DNA of 64,000 nt from Hevea brasiliensis (lineage: Eukaryota > Streptophyta > Magnoliopsida > Malpighiales > Euphorbiaceae). How positions within the stretch are numbered: position 1 is the first letter of the stretch; each line of letters begins with the position of its first letter. The notes beneath the pieces were generated by a model that had not been told where the DNA came from, ran no database searches, and worked only from the letters and a program-made list of their open reading frames with translations. The position numbers and the translations under genes were made by a program. This document shows positions 34,998 through 46,155 of the stretch, one piece after another. The stretch covers positions 63,671,309-63,735,308 of the forward strand of contig NC_079505.1 of assembly GCF_030052815.1 (NCBI RefSeq), in the 5' to 3' direction.

Positions 34998-36245
34998 TCT
35001 TTCTTCTTGAATCTTTGTTAATTACTTGAGATGATAACTAGAAGTGTCTCATTGTCTCCCAAGTAAACTTACTTCAAATGTTCAGGTAAAGACTTGAGTT
35101 CAAGAACTGGTGCCTGCACCACAGAAGGTAATAATTTTGTGTGAGATACAGGTAAGTCAATCTTTGATACTCCATACCTTTTTTGAATAGGAGGTAATGA
35201 CTACAATGCCATTACTGCATTTTGAACCTCTACACTTAATGGTTGATTGGTACTGACTTTTTGAATTTCTTGACTAATCACCACTTCTAACTCATCCTCC
35301 ATGCTTAACTCAAAAACATCCTACACAATTGTATCAACAACATCAATAGAAAAGACAGAATGATCATCAACAGGATACTTCATGGCATCAATGATATTAA
35401 ATTTGACAGTCTCTCCGTTAAACTCCATAGTTAAGGTACCATCATTCACATCAATTTTTGTCTTGGCAGTTTTTAGGAAAGGTCTTCCAAATAAAATCAA
35501 AGCTGACTTTGATGTGGGAACACTATCCTCCATATCCAGAATGTAAAAATCTGTCGGAAAAATCAATTCTCCAACTTGTACCAACACATCCTCAACTACA
35601 CCCAGCATTAGAACAATCAGCTAACTAAATAATGACACTAGTTTCTTTCAAAGGATCCAAATTTAAAGTTTGAAAAATTGAATTTGACATAATATTAATA
35701 GATACTCCTAAATCTGCCATTGCATGTTCAAATTTAGAATCACCTATTCTGCAGGGAATAGAAAACGAACCTGGGTCCTTACACTTAGGGGGTAATTTTT
35801 GCTGAACTAATGCCGACACATTTTCCCCCACACTGATCTTCTCATTATTTCTCAACTTGCGCTTTGTAGTGCATAGTTCCTTAAGGAATTTAGCATACTT
35901 GGGAACTTGTTTGATCACATCAAGTAAAGGTATATTCACCTCCACCTTCCTGAAAGTCTCCAAAATTTCTTTCTCTTGTTCTTCTTTCTTATTTTTAGCC
36001 AACCTACATGGGAATGGAGGAAGAACAGAATTATTAACCTTATTCACTTTAGGTTCAGTATTTACCTCAACTTCAGGAACTTCAGATTCTTTTGCTCCTT
36101 GCTTCTTCCTTTTCATTGACTCATGTGGAGTCTGGTTATCAACTTCTTTCCCACTCTGCAATAGTATAGCACTCGCATTTTCTCTGGGGTTCATGACTGT
36201 TTGTGATGGAAGCTTTCCAGAACCTTGAGCTTCCAGCTTACTCAT
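34998..36245 (-). pseudogene. pol: D Pol, protease and linker
   Basis: The open stretch 35625-36245 begins in the Gag-Pol linker (ENASAILLQSGKEV, Lys/Glu-rich middle) and reaches the retropepsin-like site MADLGVSINIMSNSIF near 35690-35725, where relatives have DLGASI. After a break, 35321-35608 continues with PTDFYILDMEDS, ALILFGRPFLKTAKTKIDV and DGTLTMEFNGE. From 35320 to 34998 the linker to RT is degenerate with several stops. The protease would cut the polyprotein. Confidence 0.88.
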
Positions 36246-37549
36246 AGATGAGGCTAACTGACCAATCTACCTCTTTATGTTTTGAATGCTATTTCTGGTC
36301 TCCTGTTGAAACTGTTGTGTATTGTTAGCCAAAGCCTTAACAATTTCATCAAGTGACATACCTTGATTTGAGAGAGGTGGAGGTGGAGGTGGTTGATTCA
36401 CTTATCTTTGTTGTTGGTATCGATTTTGCACCGGTTGATTCCCATAACTCAAATTGGGATGATCTCGCCATCTAGGATTATAAGTACTAGAAAAGGGATC
36501 ATACCTGCATTGTGGTTGTCCATAATGTCCTACTGCATTAGCATGTTGCAATGATTCATCCTCTTGTAACGTAGGACACATGTCAGTAGCATGACCCGAA
36601 CCTGAACAAATCCCACATACCTTAACAGTTTACATATTCCCTACAGCTAATTGCCTCACCAAAGAAGTTAAATCAGAAATCTGTTTCTCAAGGTTAGATG
36701 TACTTACCTCATTAACCTTTATAGGTGTGTGATCCATTCTCATTCCAAACTACTGAGAATTTGCTGCCATGTTAGCAATCAGCCTCCTTGCCTCTTCTGG
36801 TGTCTTGTCAACCAAAGCTCCTCCACTAGTAGCATCTATCATACTGAGGTCCATTGGTAGAAGTCCCTTATAGAAATACTGAATCAGAAGCTGCTCACTT
36901 ATTTAATGATGGGGATAACTTGCACACAACTTCTTAAATCTCTCCCAATACTCATACAAACTCTCTCCATTGTACTGCTGGATGTCACAAATTTCTTTTC
37001 TTATGTTGGCAGCACGGGAAGCAGGAAAATACTTCTCCAAAAATATCTGCTTCACCCCATTCATGAGTTGATAGATCCGGAAGGAAGGTAATATAACCAA
37101 TCCTTAGCTGTGCCTTCCAGTGAGAAGGGAAAAGCTCGAAGCTTGATTTGAACCTCTAAAACTCCTTGAGGTTTCATGTTAGAACACACAACATGAAATT
37201 CTTTTAAATGCTTATGTGGATCCTCACCTACAAGACCATAAAACTTAGGTAACAAATGAATTAGTCTAGATTTTAACTCAAAAGCAACATTTAAGGCAGG
37301 GTATTGAATACACAAAGGCTATTGGTTTAGATCAGGAGCAGCCAACTCTTTCAAGGTTCTAGCAGCCATGGTTTCGTTTTCAGAATTTGAATCCAAATCC
37401 GAATCCGAACTTAACTCCCTTGGAGATTGGACTCCTTTAGATGTACTCGGAATCTGCTTAGCCTGCTTAGCTAATTTTTTCAACTGTTTAGCTATTTTTT
37501 CTACTTCTGGATCAAAGATCAACTCACCAGATTGAGAAGTTCTTGTCAT
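36246..37549 (-). pseudogene. gag: D Gag, broken
   Basis: ATG at 37549-37547 (MTRTSQSGELIFDPEVEKIA). One TAG near 37319 breaks the frame in NQ-stop-PLCIQYP, and a frameshift near 37078 follows GSINS. The Gag domain includes PHKHLKEFHVVCS, LRAFPFSLEGTAKDWLYYLP, FLEKYFPASRAANIRKEI and YEYWERFKKLCASYPHH. After several more stops a zinc knuckle CGICSGSGHATDMC (about 36577-36618) fits CX2CX4HX4C. The distance from PBS to ATG is about 290 bases. Stops include CAA-to-TAA and CAG-to-TAG types. Confidence 0.9.
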
Positions 37550-37837
37550 AAATAAAAAGAAATCAAAGTAAAAATAGAAAAATGCCTCAAAACCCTAGAA
37601 AACAATCGAATTTGGCCTCAAGAGGGTGGGGCCAGAGCATCCTATGGATTGATTGGTCTTGATCAGAACATCGTTTCCTTCAAAATAGGTATGGGCCGCC
37701 CTCCAAATTCAACTAAACTTCTTAATGAATAGTAACACCATAATTTTTTTTTTGAAAACCTGAAAACAGCAACAACTCATAAACAAAATTAATAACAGAA
37801 TATCCTAACACCAAAAACATGAATTCTAATAAACTTC

Positions 37838-37857
37838 GGTCCCCGACAACGGCGCCA
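37838..37857 (-). other. D primer binding site, Asp-tRNA type
   Basis: On the minus strand TGGCGCCGTTGTCGGGGACC lies 7 bases after the 5' LTR end. It fits the plant Asp-tRNA 3' end used by Athila-type elements, with T where relatives have C (GTTGCCGG). Confidence 0.9.
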
Positions 37858-37864
37858 AAATTCT

Positions 37865-39358
37865 TGGTGGCTGTTAAATCCACCAGAAATTAAATTAACT
37901 GAAATTACCAATTATGAAATATTTTTTGCAATAAGTGGTAATTCCAGGTCGAATCCTAGAGACTGAATTATTAAATTTCGTGCGCTTGTGTAATGGAAAA
38001 AGAAACAAAGGTTGGAGGGAGGGGGTAATTCACAATCCAAAGAAGAATTCAAAAATCAAAAATTAAGATCTAAAATTAAATAAGAAATTCTCAAATTAAA
38101 CAAACTTCAGTCCAAGGTAATTCACATTCCAGTGCATTGATTCGATCATAGACAAAAGAAATACAGTTATCTCTTATTGAATACTTAATGTAGATTTACC
38201 AAACAGCGAGGTAAAATCCCTAACTTCCCTATACTCATCAATTCGAGCCCAGCACCCTTGTTGACTCTAATTATCAACTGAATTGGTATTAAGCAATCCT
38301 CATCAAATTAATAACTGCTTTAAGAATAGGAAGTAGTTAAGCTGAACAATAATTTATGAAGCATAAATCATTTAATTCACTCTATTGTTTCCTTAGGTTA
38401 TTATCGAAAACTGGGATCATAATCAATAAAACCTAATTGCTACTCATGTTCAATCTTACACAATAATTATGGATTATGAAGATGAACTAGCAATTGACCA
38501 CATTAAACAATTAACTAATAGGCCTTTTTAGCAAATCATTCAATAGATCAAAGACAATAAAATAAAAAAACAATAGATATTCAAAAAGATATAAATTAAA
38601 TTAAGAACCTGGTCTCACAAATCAAGCAAAAGAACTTGAATCCCTTGAACTGAATTAAAAACTTAGCCACTCATGTTCATGGCTTACAGAAAATTAAAGA
38701 AGAAAATTGAAGAAATCTAGAATGTGAATGGAGAACGAAAGTCTAATTCTTTCTTTTCGAGAGGCTGCTTAATGGTCCCTTGTGTCGGCTGCTGCCTCCT
38801 CTATTTATAATAAATGGTATAGGGTTAGGTTTTCAGAGTCTCTGTCAAAAACTGCAACTGGAGCAAAATCAGGAACTGATTGTCGACAGATACACGGCCC
38901 AGGGCCGTGTAACTTACTGGAGCTGAATGGGTATGTCTTGCATTGGCACAGAAGGTTACAGGGGTCTCCAGGATTTACACGGGTCAAGTTACACGGCCCG
39001 TGTACTTTGTTTCTTCCTCGGTTTTCTGGATTTCTTCTGGCAGAATGTTACACGGGTCTGTGGTTATGCTTACACGACCCGTGTACTTTGTATCAACAAC
39101 GCTTCTTAATCCTTTGACCTTTCTAAGTTTCCTTCCACACTTCTATGTTCTGGGACTTCACCAAAACCCTGACAAAATACAGCAAGAGTCAAATTAATGC
39201 AAATGCTGAAAATTTCTCCATTTAACACAATTATTTCAACATCTCTCTAAACATATGCCTAATAGATAATTATACTTTAATGAACTGAATTAGGCATAAA
39301 GATACCCTAGAAACATTAAATGTGATGGAAGTAAAATTAATAAATTATGCACTTATCA
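37865..39358 (-). repeat. D 5' LTR, 1,494 bp
   Basis: Minus-strand start TGATAAGTGC and end AGCCACCA. It contains the ACACGG palindrome cluster at about 38880-39090. The TSD copy CTTAT follows at 39359. ORFs inside it are chance frames of LTR DNA. Confidence 0.93.
38880..39090. repeat. cluster of ACACGGGYCGTGT palindromes in D LTR
   Basis: Copies include TACACGGCCCAGGGCCGTGT, TTACACGGCCCGTGTAC and TACACGACCCGTGTAC. It aligns with the cluster in LTR E at 32180-32490 on the other strand. Confidence 0.85.
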
Positions 39359-39363
39359 CTTAT

Positions 39364-41897
39364 CTTCACCCAATTCAGTCCAACACACTGGGGTTCTACA
39401 CTTCCTCCAATACAGTGCTTTATACGGGGCCATTTGGATGCTAGCTTGATAGCTATTGTAGTATGCAAATTCTGCCAGTGGGAGGTATCTATCCCAACTT
39501 CCCTCAAACTCAATGACACAACTCCTTAGCATATCCTCAAGGACCTAACATATATCGCATATTATTTTTATCATTTCAGTTCATTATTTGTAATAATTCA
39601 ATAGGTTTCAATGTTTACCTAGATTACTCTTTTTGATTGTCCATCCGTCTGAGGATGAAAAGCTGTGCTAAAGTGGAGTTGTGTGCCCAAAGATTCTTGC
39701 AACTTCTTCCAGAATCTAGATGTAAACCTTGGGTCTCGATCAGATATGATGGAAAGTGGGATTCTATACAGTCTAACTATCTCATAGATATACAACTCTG
39801 CTAGCTTCTCCAGTGAGTAGTCAGTCCTAACCGGCAGAAAATGTGTTGATTTGGTCAACCTATCCACTATCACCCATACTGCATCATGCTTCTTTTGGGT
39901 GAGAGGTAAACCACTGACAAAATCCATAGTGACTCGGTCCCATTTCCATTCAGGTATGCTTGTAGGCTGTAGTAATCCTGATGGAACTTGATGTTCTGCC
40001 TTGACTTACTGACATGTTAAGCATCTAGTTAGATAGTCAGCTATATCTTTCTTCATACCAGGCCGCCAATAATGAGGCTTCATATCAGTATACATTTTTA
40101 TGCTTTCTGGGTGCATAGCATAAACACTGGTATGTGCTTCTTTCAGAATACTAGTCTTCAATTCCCCATCATCTGGTACACACACTCTTCCTTTATAGTA
40201 CAAACACCCATCAGTCTTCACCTTATAGTCGGTTTCTTTTCCCTCTGAAATTTTGCCCACAATAGCCATTAGCTTCTGATCTGCCTTTTGTCCATCTTGT
40301 ATTTACTGTAACAAGTTTGGCTTCACTTGCAACTCAGCCAAAATAGCTCCATCTCGAGTCAAGGACAGACGGGCATTTAATGATCTCAAAGTTGTGATGG
40401 AATTTCTACTCAAGGCATCAGCAACTACATTTGCCTTCCTAGGATGGTAGTCTATCACACAGTCGTAGTCCTTCAGGAACTCAATCTATTGCCTCTGTCT
40501 AAGGTTAAGCTCCTTCTGGGTTGGCAAGTACTTCAGACTTTTGTGGTCTGTGTAAATGTAGCACTTTTTACCATACAGGTAGTGCCTCCATATCTTCAAT
40601 GCGAAAATAATTACTGCAAGTTCCAGATCATGGGTAGGGTAGTTTTGTTCATGTGGCCTTAGCTAGCTGGAAGCATAGGCGACTACCTTTCCCTCTTGCA
40701 TCAATACACACCCTAACCCATTATGCGAGGCATCACTGTAGACCACAAAGTCCTTTCCCGACACTGGCTATGTTAACATTGGTGCCTCTGTCAACATAGC
40801 CTTCATTTCTTAAAACTGGCCTGACACTTGTCATTCCAGTCAAAATCTAACATTCTTGTGTAACAACTTGGTCATTGGAGCAGCTATCAGGGAAAATCCC
40901 TTTACAAATCTTCTGTAATACCTAGTTAGCCCCTAAAAGCTTCTGACTTCATTTGTATTTCTTGGAGCCATTCCATCACTGCTTCTATCTTTTTGGGATC
41001 CCTTCTAATCCCATCAGCTGATACTATATGTCCAAGGAAGGCAATTTCACTCAACCAGAAGTCACACTTGGACAACTTAGCATACAGCTTCTTTTCTCTC
41101 AGAATTTGCAGAACAATCCTCAAATGTTTATCATGTTCTTCCTTGGTCTTGGAATACACCAAAATATCATCAATAAAGACCACTACGAACCGATCTAGGT
41201 ATGGATGAAAGATGCAGTTCATAAGGTCCATGAATGCTGCTGGTGCATTTGTTAACCTAAACGGTATCACCAAGAACTAATAATGCCCATATCGGGTCCT
41301 GAATGCAGTCTTTGGCACATCTGCATCTTTTACCCTCAGCTGATGATACTCTGATCTGAGATTAATTTTTGAAAATATACCAGCTCCCTTCAACTGATCA
41401 AACAGATTATCAATTCTAGGCAACGGGTACTTATTCTTCACAGTCACTTTATTCAACTATCGGTAATCAATACATAGCCTCAAAGTCCCATCCTTCTTCT
41501 TCACAAACAACACCGGAGCTCCCCATGGTGACACACTGGGGTGTATAAACCTTTTATCCAGTAACTCCTGCAACTGGATTTTCAGCTCCTTTAACTCAGT
41601 AGGTGCCATCCTATAAGGAGCAATAGAAATTGGTGCTGTACCCAGCAGTACCTCTATAGCAAATTCGACTTCCCTTTCTGGTGGCAAACCAGGCAATTCT
41701 TCAGGGAACACATTTGGGAAGTCTCTTACTGTAGGTATGTCACACAGATCTAGCTTAGCCTGCCTAGTATCAACCACATATGCTAGGTAGGCTTCACAAC
41801 CTTTTCTCATCAGTTTTCTTGTGACTGTGGCTGAGATGACATTGGACAAGAAGTCTGTCCTTTCCCCCACAATTGTGATCTCATTATCCTCAGGAGT
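39364..41897 (-). pseudogene. pol: A1 Pol, protease end, RT, RNase H and integrase N-part
   Basis: Read on the minus strand from 41897. First, [12 protein letters not shown] after the protease. RT follows with [20 protein letters not shown] and IDYR then TAG (41459-41457), catalytic FIDD near 41163-41180 and HIVSADGI. Then RNase H (40850-40290, many stops), zinc-finger integrase (HYWRPGMKKDIADYL, CLTCQ) and core with [20 protein letters not shown] and [10 protein letters not shown], where the catalytic Glu is Lys. A 74-nt intron follows (39618-39545), then VLEDMLRSC and the rest to the D insertion at 39363. At 41897 it is cut by A2. Gag and 5' LTR are not in the window. Confidence 0.92.
39545..39618 (-). 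other. probable intron in A1 integrase gene, 74 nt
   Basis: On the minus strand it starts GTAAACATTGAAACC and ends CGATATATGTTAG. It splits the conserved RVI(Q)-(I/V)LEDMLRSC. Removing it rejoins the frame; keeping it shifts the frame by two. It has the same position and length as in A2 (49023-49096), and family C has no insertion there. A TAG replaces the Gln codon just before the donor. Confidence 0.75.
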
Positions 41898-44800
41898 TGT
41901 AATATCCTCACTTTAGCTAGTTCGTACAGTCTACTGTTCAGGAGACCAATGTCAGTCTGGGCAGCTAGAATGTTTGAAATTATAAATAGACTAGAGTGAG
42001 GAGTTATAAATAAACCAAATAATGCTCATAAAAATCAAGGAAAATTTTTAGGAACGAAATACACTAAGGTTAAACGAGCCGAAACCCCAGTGATGAGTAA
42101 CCCGAAGGGGAAGTGATGGTGAAGGCCGTTAGCAACCCTAGACCCTAGGAAAACTTCATGAAATAATTTTTGGGACCTCAGGGAAGGATTATTGGGGTTC
42201 CAATGACAATAAAATGTTAAGAAAACATAAGGAAAATTTAATCAATCGGTACATATAATTTTGGCCCGTTAAGCTAAATGGAGGGCATTTTGGTCATTTC
42301 GTCTTAAGAGATGATTTTTGACCAACTTATCCATTTATGTAAATAAATTATATGACATAAAATATGAATAAATATTGTTAAAAATTTAATTGAAATTAAG
42401 TAGATAAGAAAAGAAAAGAAAATGAAAAGAAAATGGGATTTATTACTTCATGCTTATGTAAGCATAAGGTAATTAAAATGCATGGCCAATCAAAATAAAG
42501 AACCATAATTAAAAAACATTAAAATAGAGAAAAGGAGGCAGAATTCTAGAAAATTTCAGCAGCCATTCTTCTTCCCAAACAAGCCACACCATGCTCCTCC
42601 TTCCCTCCTCCATTTTCATGCTTACTAAAGCTTGAATTCCTTAGTCTTTTCTCAATAAAACCCTAAGTTGTCAACACAAAATCCTGTTCTTTCCTCATAG
42701 TGAAACTTTTGGGAGCAAAAAGGAAGTGTTAAAGAAGAATTCTTGCAAGTTTGAATTTCTCTCCATTAGAGGTTAGTGACTTAACTTGTTTTTCTCTTTC
42801 AATTTATGTTGGAGGAGTATGATTGAGTTTAAATTTACAAAGAAATTTAATAAATAACATGTGTATGCCCATCCCACATTTTTGGCATCCTTGAATGTGA
42901 TAAGGTTTTGAGGATTTCATGGAACTAGAAATGGTAGTATGATTGCCTTAACATTAGTCTTTTAAGTAAAATGGTGAAATGCAAGTTAAATGCATGATTT
43001 GAGATGTTAGGGTTAGGGTTTGGGTATGAAATGGAGACTTTGAGCATGTAATGGTGAAAGTAAGTTTTAATGGTCAATTAGTGACCATTTGGTTATGTGT
43101 AAACAAGAAATGAAGTGGTTTGTGTAGTGGGAATTGAGGTTAGTGTGGCTGCCCTTGGTGATCTACAGGACTGGGCATGAGTCCAGTAGTTTGGGCAGCA
43201 ATAACTAGAGTTGTAGAGGTTCAATTGGTGCAAGGAAAATTGGACATGAAACTAGACACATAATGGCACAACTTTGGTGAAGAAACCATGCCCATAAAAC
43301 CAAACCAAGTTGACCTAAAGATTGGCCTAATTCGGGTGACCTGCATTCTGCCTGGGCAAAATGACCAAATGAATAGTGTTTATTCATTTGGTCATTACTC
43401 AGTGTAGAAAGGTCCAATTGACCTAAAATTTTACCAGCAACAAGTTGATATATAGACCTACAACTTTCATGAAGAAATCTAACCCAAATTATGATCATAA
43501 CATATTCAAAAAGTGACCTTCTATCACTGCTCAAAATACTATAGATTTGGTCAGTCCAGAAAATCTGGAAAATTTGTAATCCGGCCAGTTGTGGTTTTTG
43601 GGCCATAACTTGAGCTAAAAAACTCCAAATGGAGTGATTCAAAAAAAGAAATGTAACTAGACACAATAAGGAACAACTTTCATGTTGACAACTTTGCCAA
43701 ATTCCCACTGCAAAAATGACTAATGGAACAATAAACACAAAGCTTGAAATCTGAAAATTTTGAACAATTAACATTAAGCTTGGAAATGGTATTGGCAACC
43801 AATACCAACAATTTTAGAATGAAAAATGTGGTATGTTGGGAATATTATAACCAATGTACCTATTATCCATGCAAAAGTCAACATTTTTGTTGACTAATGA
43901 AATGAATAGTAACACTTAAACTTGAATTTCAAGAATTGTATAATTTAAGAGTGTAACATGCCCTAGTACACCTAGCAAGATTGGTTTGGATAGGTTGGCA
44001 TGCCAATAGGGTTCTGTTAGCAGTACTGCATATGGCTTCATGCCATTCTGTGTTTTATGGCCTCATGTGCCATTCTGTGATAAAATAGCCTTTGACTATG
44101 TTAATTGAGTATTTATACTTGAATTTTATCCCTGATGATTATTACGGCTTATTAGCTGTTCTGTTGCACACCGGGAGACACAATGTGACCGATGGTGTGA
44201 TGGTCCGAGGTACTTAGTACCCAGTGCCAGTTTACCCATTTATCCAGTCCAGTCGACTAGTAGGGGTTACTCGGGCAATGATAATGAATCTTACAAAATT
44301 TTCATCGAATAATACTGCAATAAATGCCAGAAATTAAGTCTACCTAAAATGTAAACATACATTCTGCATATTTATGTTATTTTAGTTATTTTATTTTATA
44401 TTGTCACCACTAAGCAGAATTGCTTAGCGCGTCGCTTTTGCCATGCGCAGGTACTGGAGACATAGCTGGGGAGTCCAGCAGACCTCATACTGGATGAGCT
44501 TTCAGATCTGCACACAGAGTCCAGAGTCACCTCACATTTGCAGTGCATTTGGTAGGATATTAGGCCACTTTTGGTATTTCGGTATTTTGTATTTTGTAAA
44601 CTTCTGTAATGTATATTATAAACTCATGTAATTATGTTTTTGATGTAATTATCTATGAACTATGTTCTGTATTAAATGTGAGCATTTCTCATTGAATTGA
44701 GTGTGATATGAAATGAATTGAATTTTGAGATACTGAAGTAATTTGAGAAATTATTGAAAATATGTTGGTGGTTGACTGAGATTGAAATTATGATTATATT

Positions 44801-45023
44801 GGAAGTGTTTTTAACAGATTCAGAAGAATTGTTTTTCCAATTTACAGCCGGCACTCTGCCAGATTTTCTATAAAATTTGTGGAAAATTTAGATTAATCAA
44901 AAAATTGTAAATAAATGAGTAAAAAAATAAAGGGTAAATTGAAGTGAAATATGATTTGGTGCTCCGGAACACTATATGGCATATCTTGCTCGGCTACACT
45001 ATAGATGGGTAAGGGGTGTCACA
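41898..45023 (+). repeat. A2 5' LTR, family A, 3,126 bp
   Basis: Starts TGTAATATCCTCACTTTAGC, ends GGTAAGGGGTGTCACA. The antisense 197-codon frame at 43205-43798 is open by chance of LTR sequence. The best family hairpin is at 43360-43396. Confidence 0.93.
43360..43396. repeat. LTR hairpin, perfect 16-bp stem
   Basis: AATGACCAAATGAATA, loop GTGTT, then TATTCATTTGGTCATT. The stem is perfect and AT-rich, in the middle of the LTR. Confidence 0.9.
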
Positions 45024-45028
45024 TTTAG

Positions 45029-45040
45029 TGGTATCAGAGC
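45029..45040 (+). other. A2 primer binding site
   Basis: TGGTATCAGAGC lies 5 bases (TTTAG) after the LTR and is complementary to initiator Met-tRNA. The leader continues to the gag ATG at 45151. Confidence 0.93.
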
Positions 45041-45150
45041 ATCAGTTTAGGCATTTCTGGGCCTAGATAGAGTGCATACCATTGCATTGCATTTGTAAGC
45101 ATTGAGGTGACACTGATGCAGATCTGTTTGTTTCTTATTTTGATTAGGAT

Positions 45151-46155
45151 ATGGATCCTGCTTCTCAAAGAGCAGTTGATAAAGAGGTGAGGCAAGGGCT
45201 GAATCTGGGGGCAGGGGAGAATCTACTCCACCAGCAGCTGAGGCACCTGCCCAACCTTAGTTTGCATTATTTCAACAAATGAACAAGTTTTACCGGCAAA
45301 TGATGGGGGCAATTCCACCACCACAACCACAGCCACAACCTCCACCAGTACCACAGAAGTCCCATTTAGAGAAACTACGAAAACATGGGGCTGTGGATTT
45401 CTTTGGAAGGAAAGAGGATGACCTTATGACAGTGGAAAACTGGTTGGATAGAATCAGAGTGCTAAAACAGCTTCATTGCACCCTCGAGCAGAACCTGGAG
45501 GGTGCTGTGTCCCTACTTCAGGATGATCCATACCAGTGGTGGGACACAGTCACCAGTGAGGTGCAACCAGATCAAATTACCTGGGATTACTTCCTAACAG
45601 AGTTTAAGAAGAAGTATGTCAGTAAGGTGTATTTAGAAGAGAGAAGAAGAGAATTTATCAGTCTGAGACAGAGGCAACTATCAGTGGTAGAGTATGAGCG
45701 AGAATACGTCAGACTGAGCCGGTATGGGAGGGAGATAGTCCCTACAGAGGCAGAGAGGTGCAGAAGGTTTGAAGAAGGGCTCAATGACAATATCAAAGTC
45801 ATGATAACAGCATTGGAGATCACAGATTTTGCCAAATCAGTAGATGCTGCATCGAAAGTAGAAAGGGTCCGAATAAATGAGCAAACTAGAAGAGAAAGAC
45901 AGCTGAAGAGGGGTCTAGGTCAATCCAGTTCATTTTTTTGCTCCCAGTAAGAAGAGTAAGGATCCTCCTGCTCAGGGTTCAGGACAACCACAAGGTCAGA
46001 GTCAGTCCCAAGGGCCCAGACCATAGTTCACACCTAGGAGAGGCCAGTCCACACCATCCGTGGGCAGCTCTCCAGGGACGGTGTTTAGAGGACCAACCCT
46101 AGCATTTTCTGCTTGTCCATACTGCCAGAAATGGCACAAGGGGGACTGTTGGTGA
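45151..46155 (+). pseudogene. gag: A2 Gag, frameshifted
   Basis: From ATG 45151 (MDPASQRAVDKEV) the frame stops after about 43 codons. The main frame is 45279-45950 with a Pro/Gln-rich start, SHLEKLRKHGAVDFFG, ENWLDR, VLKQLHCTLEQNLEGA, WWDTV, FLTEFKKKYV and FEEGLNDNIKVM. An extra T in the T run near 45936-45942 throws it out; the next frame has TAG near 46023-46028 and the first zinc knuckle CPYCQKWHKGDC, then TGA at 46153-46155. The second knuckle, just downstream, has lost its first Cys ([14 protein letters not shown]). Gag would coat the RNA. Confidence 0.9.

Larger units (their letters stand above)
26289..39358 (-). mobile_element. Athila-type Ty3/gypsy element D, with nested insertions
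   Basis: Duplication CTTAT flanks it (26284-26288 and 39359-39363), and the A1 integrase codons rejoin across it. On the minus strand: 5' LTR 39358-37865, PBS, gag, pol (PR, RT, RH, INT), about 1.1 kb of non-coding DNA, PPT, then a 3' LTR reduced to its first 28 and last 159 bases around a family-A LTR. An Asp-tRNA-type PBS, Gag with LHEYWERFKKLC-like sequence and RT with FMDD fit the Athila group. No env-like ORF was seen. Confidence 0.92.
12342..41897 (-). mobile_element. family-A chromovirus (Ty3/gypsy, Tekay/Del type) complex A3-A1, host of nested insertions
   Basis: Read on the minus strand from 41897 downward: A1 pol (interrupted three times), polypurine tract, complete LTR (18322 to 15136), PBS, gag remnant, and a truncated LTR (14286 to 12342). 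The middle LTR has a pol end and PPT on one side and a PBS and gag on the other, so it serves two internal regions. Long LTRs, Met-tRNA PBS and a C-terminal chromodomain fit the Tekay/Del clade. The 5' end of A1 (gag, 5' LTR) is not in the window. Confidence 0.85.

Noticed and set aside
35857..36228. 123-codon plus-strand frame
   Set aside because: It is the antisense shadow of the D Gag-Pol linker on the minus strand.
38782..39197. Several overlapping frames of 60-111 codons
   Set aside because: They arise from the GC-richer ACACGG repeat cluster of the D LTR. No start context or conserved domain.
43205..43798. 197-codon open frame on the minus strand
   Set aside because: It lies wholly inside the A2 LTR, antisense to it. 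The similar frames in other LTR copies are broken at different places, and the residue pattern follows LTR repeat DNA.
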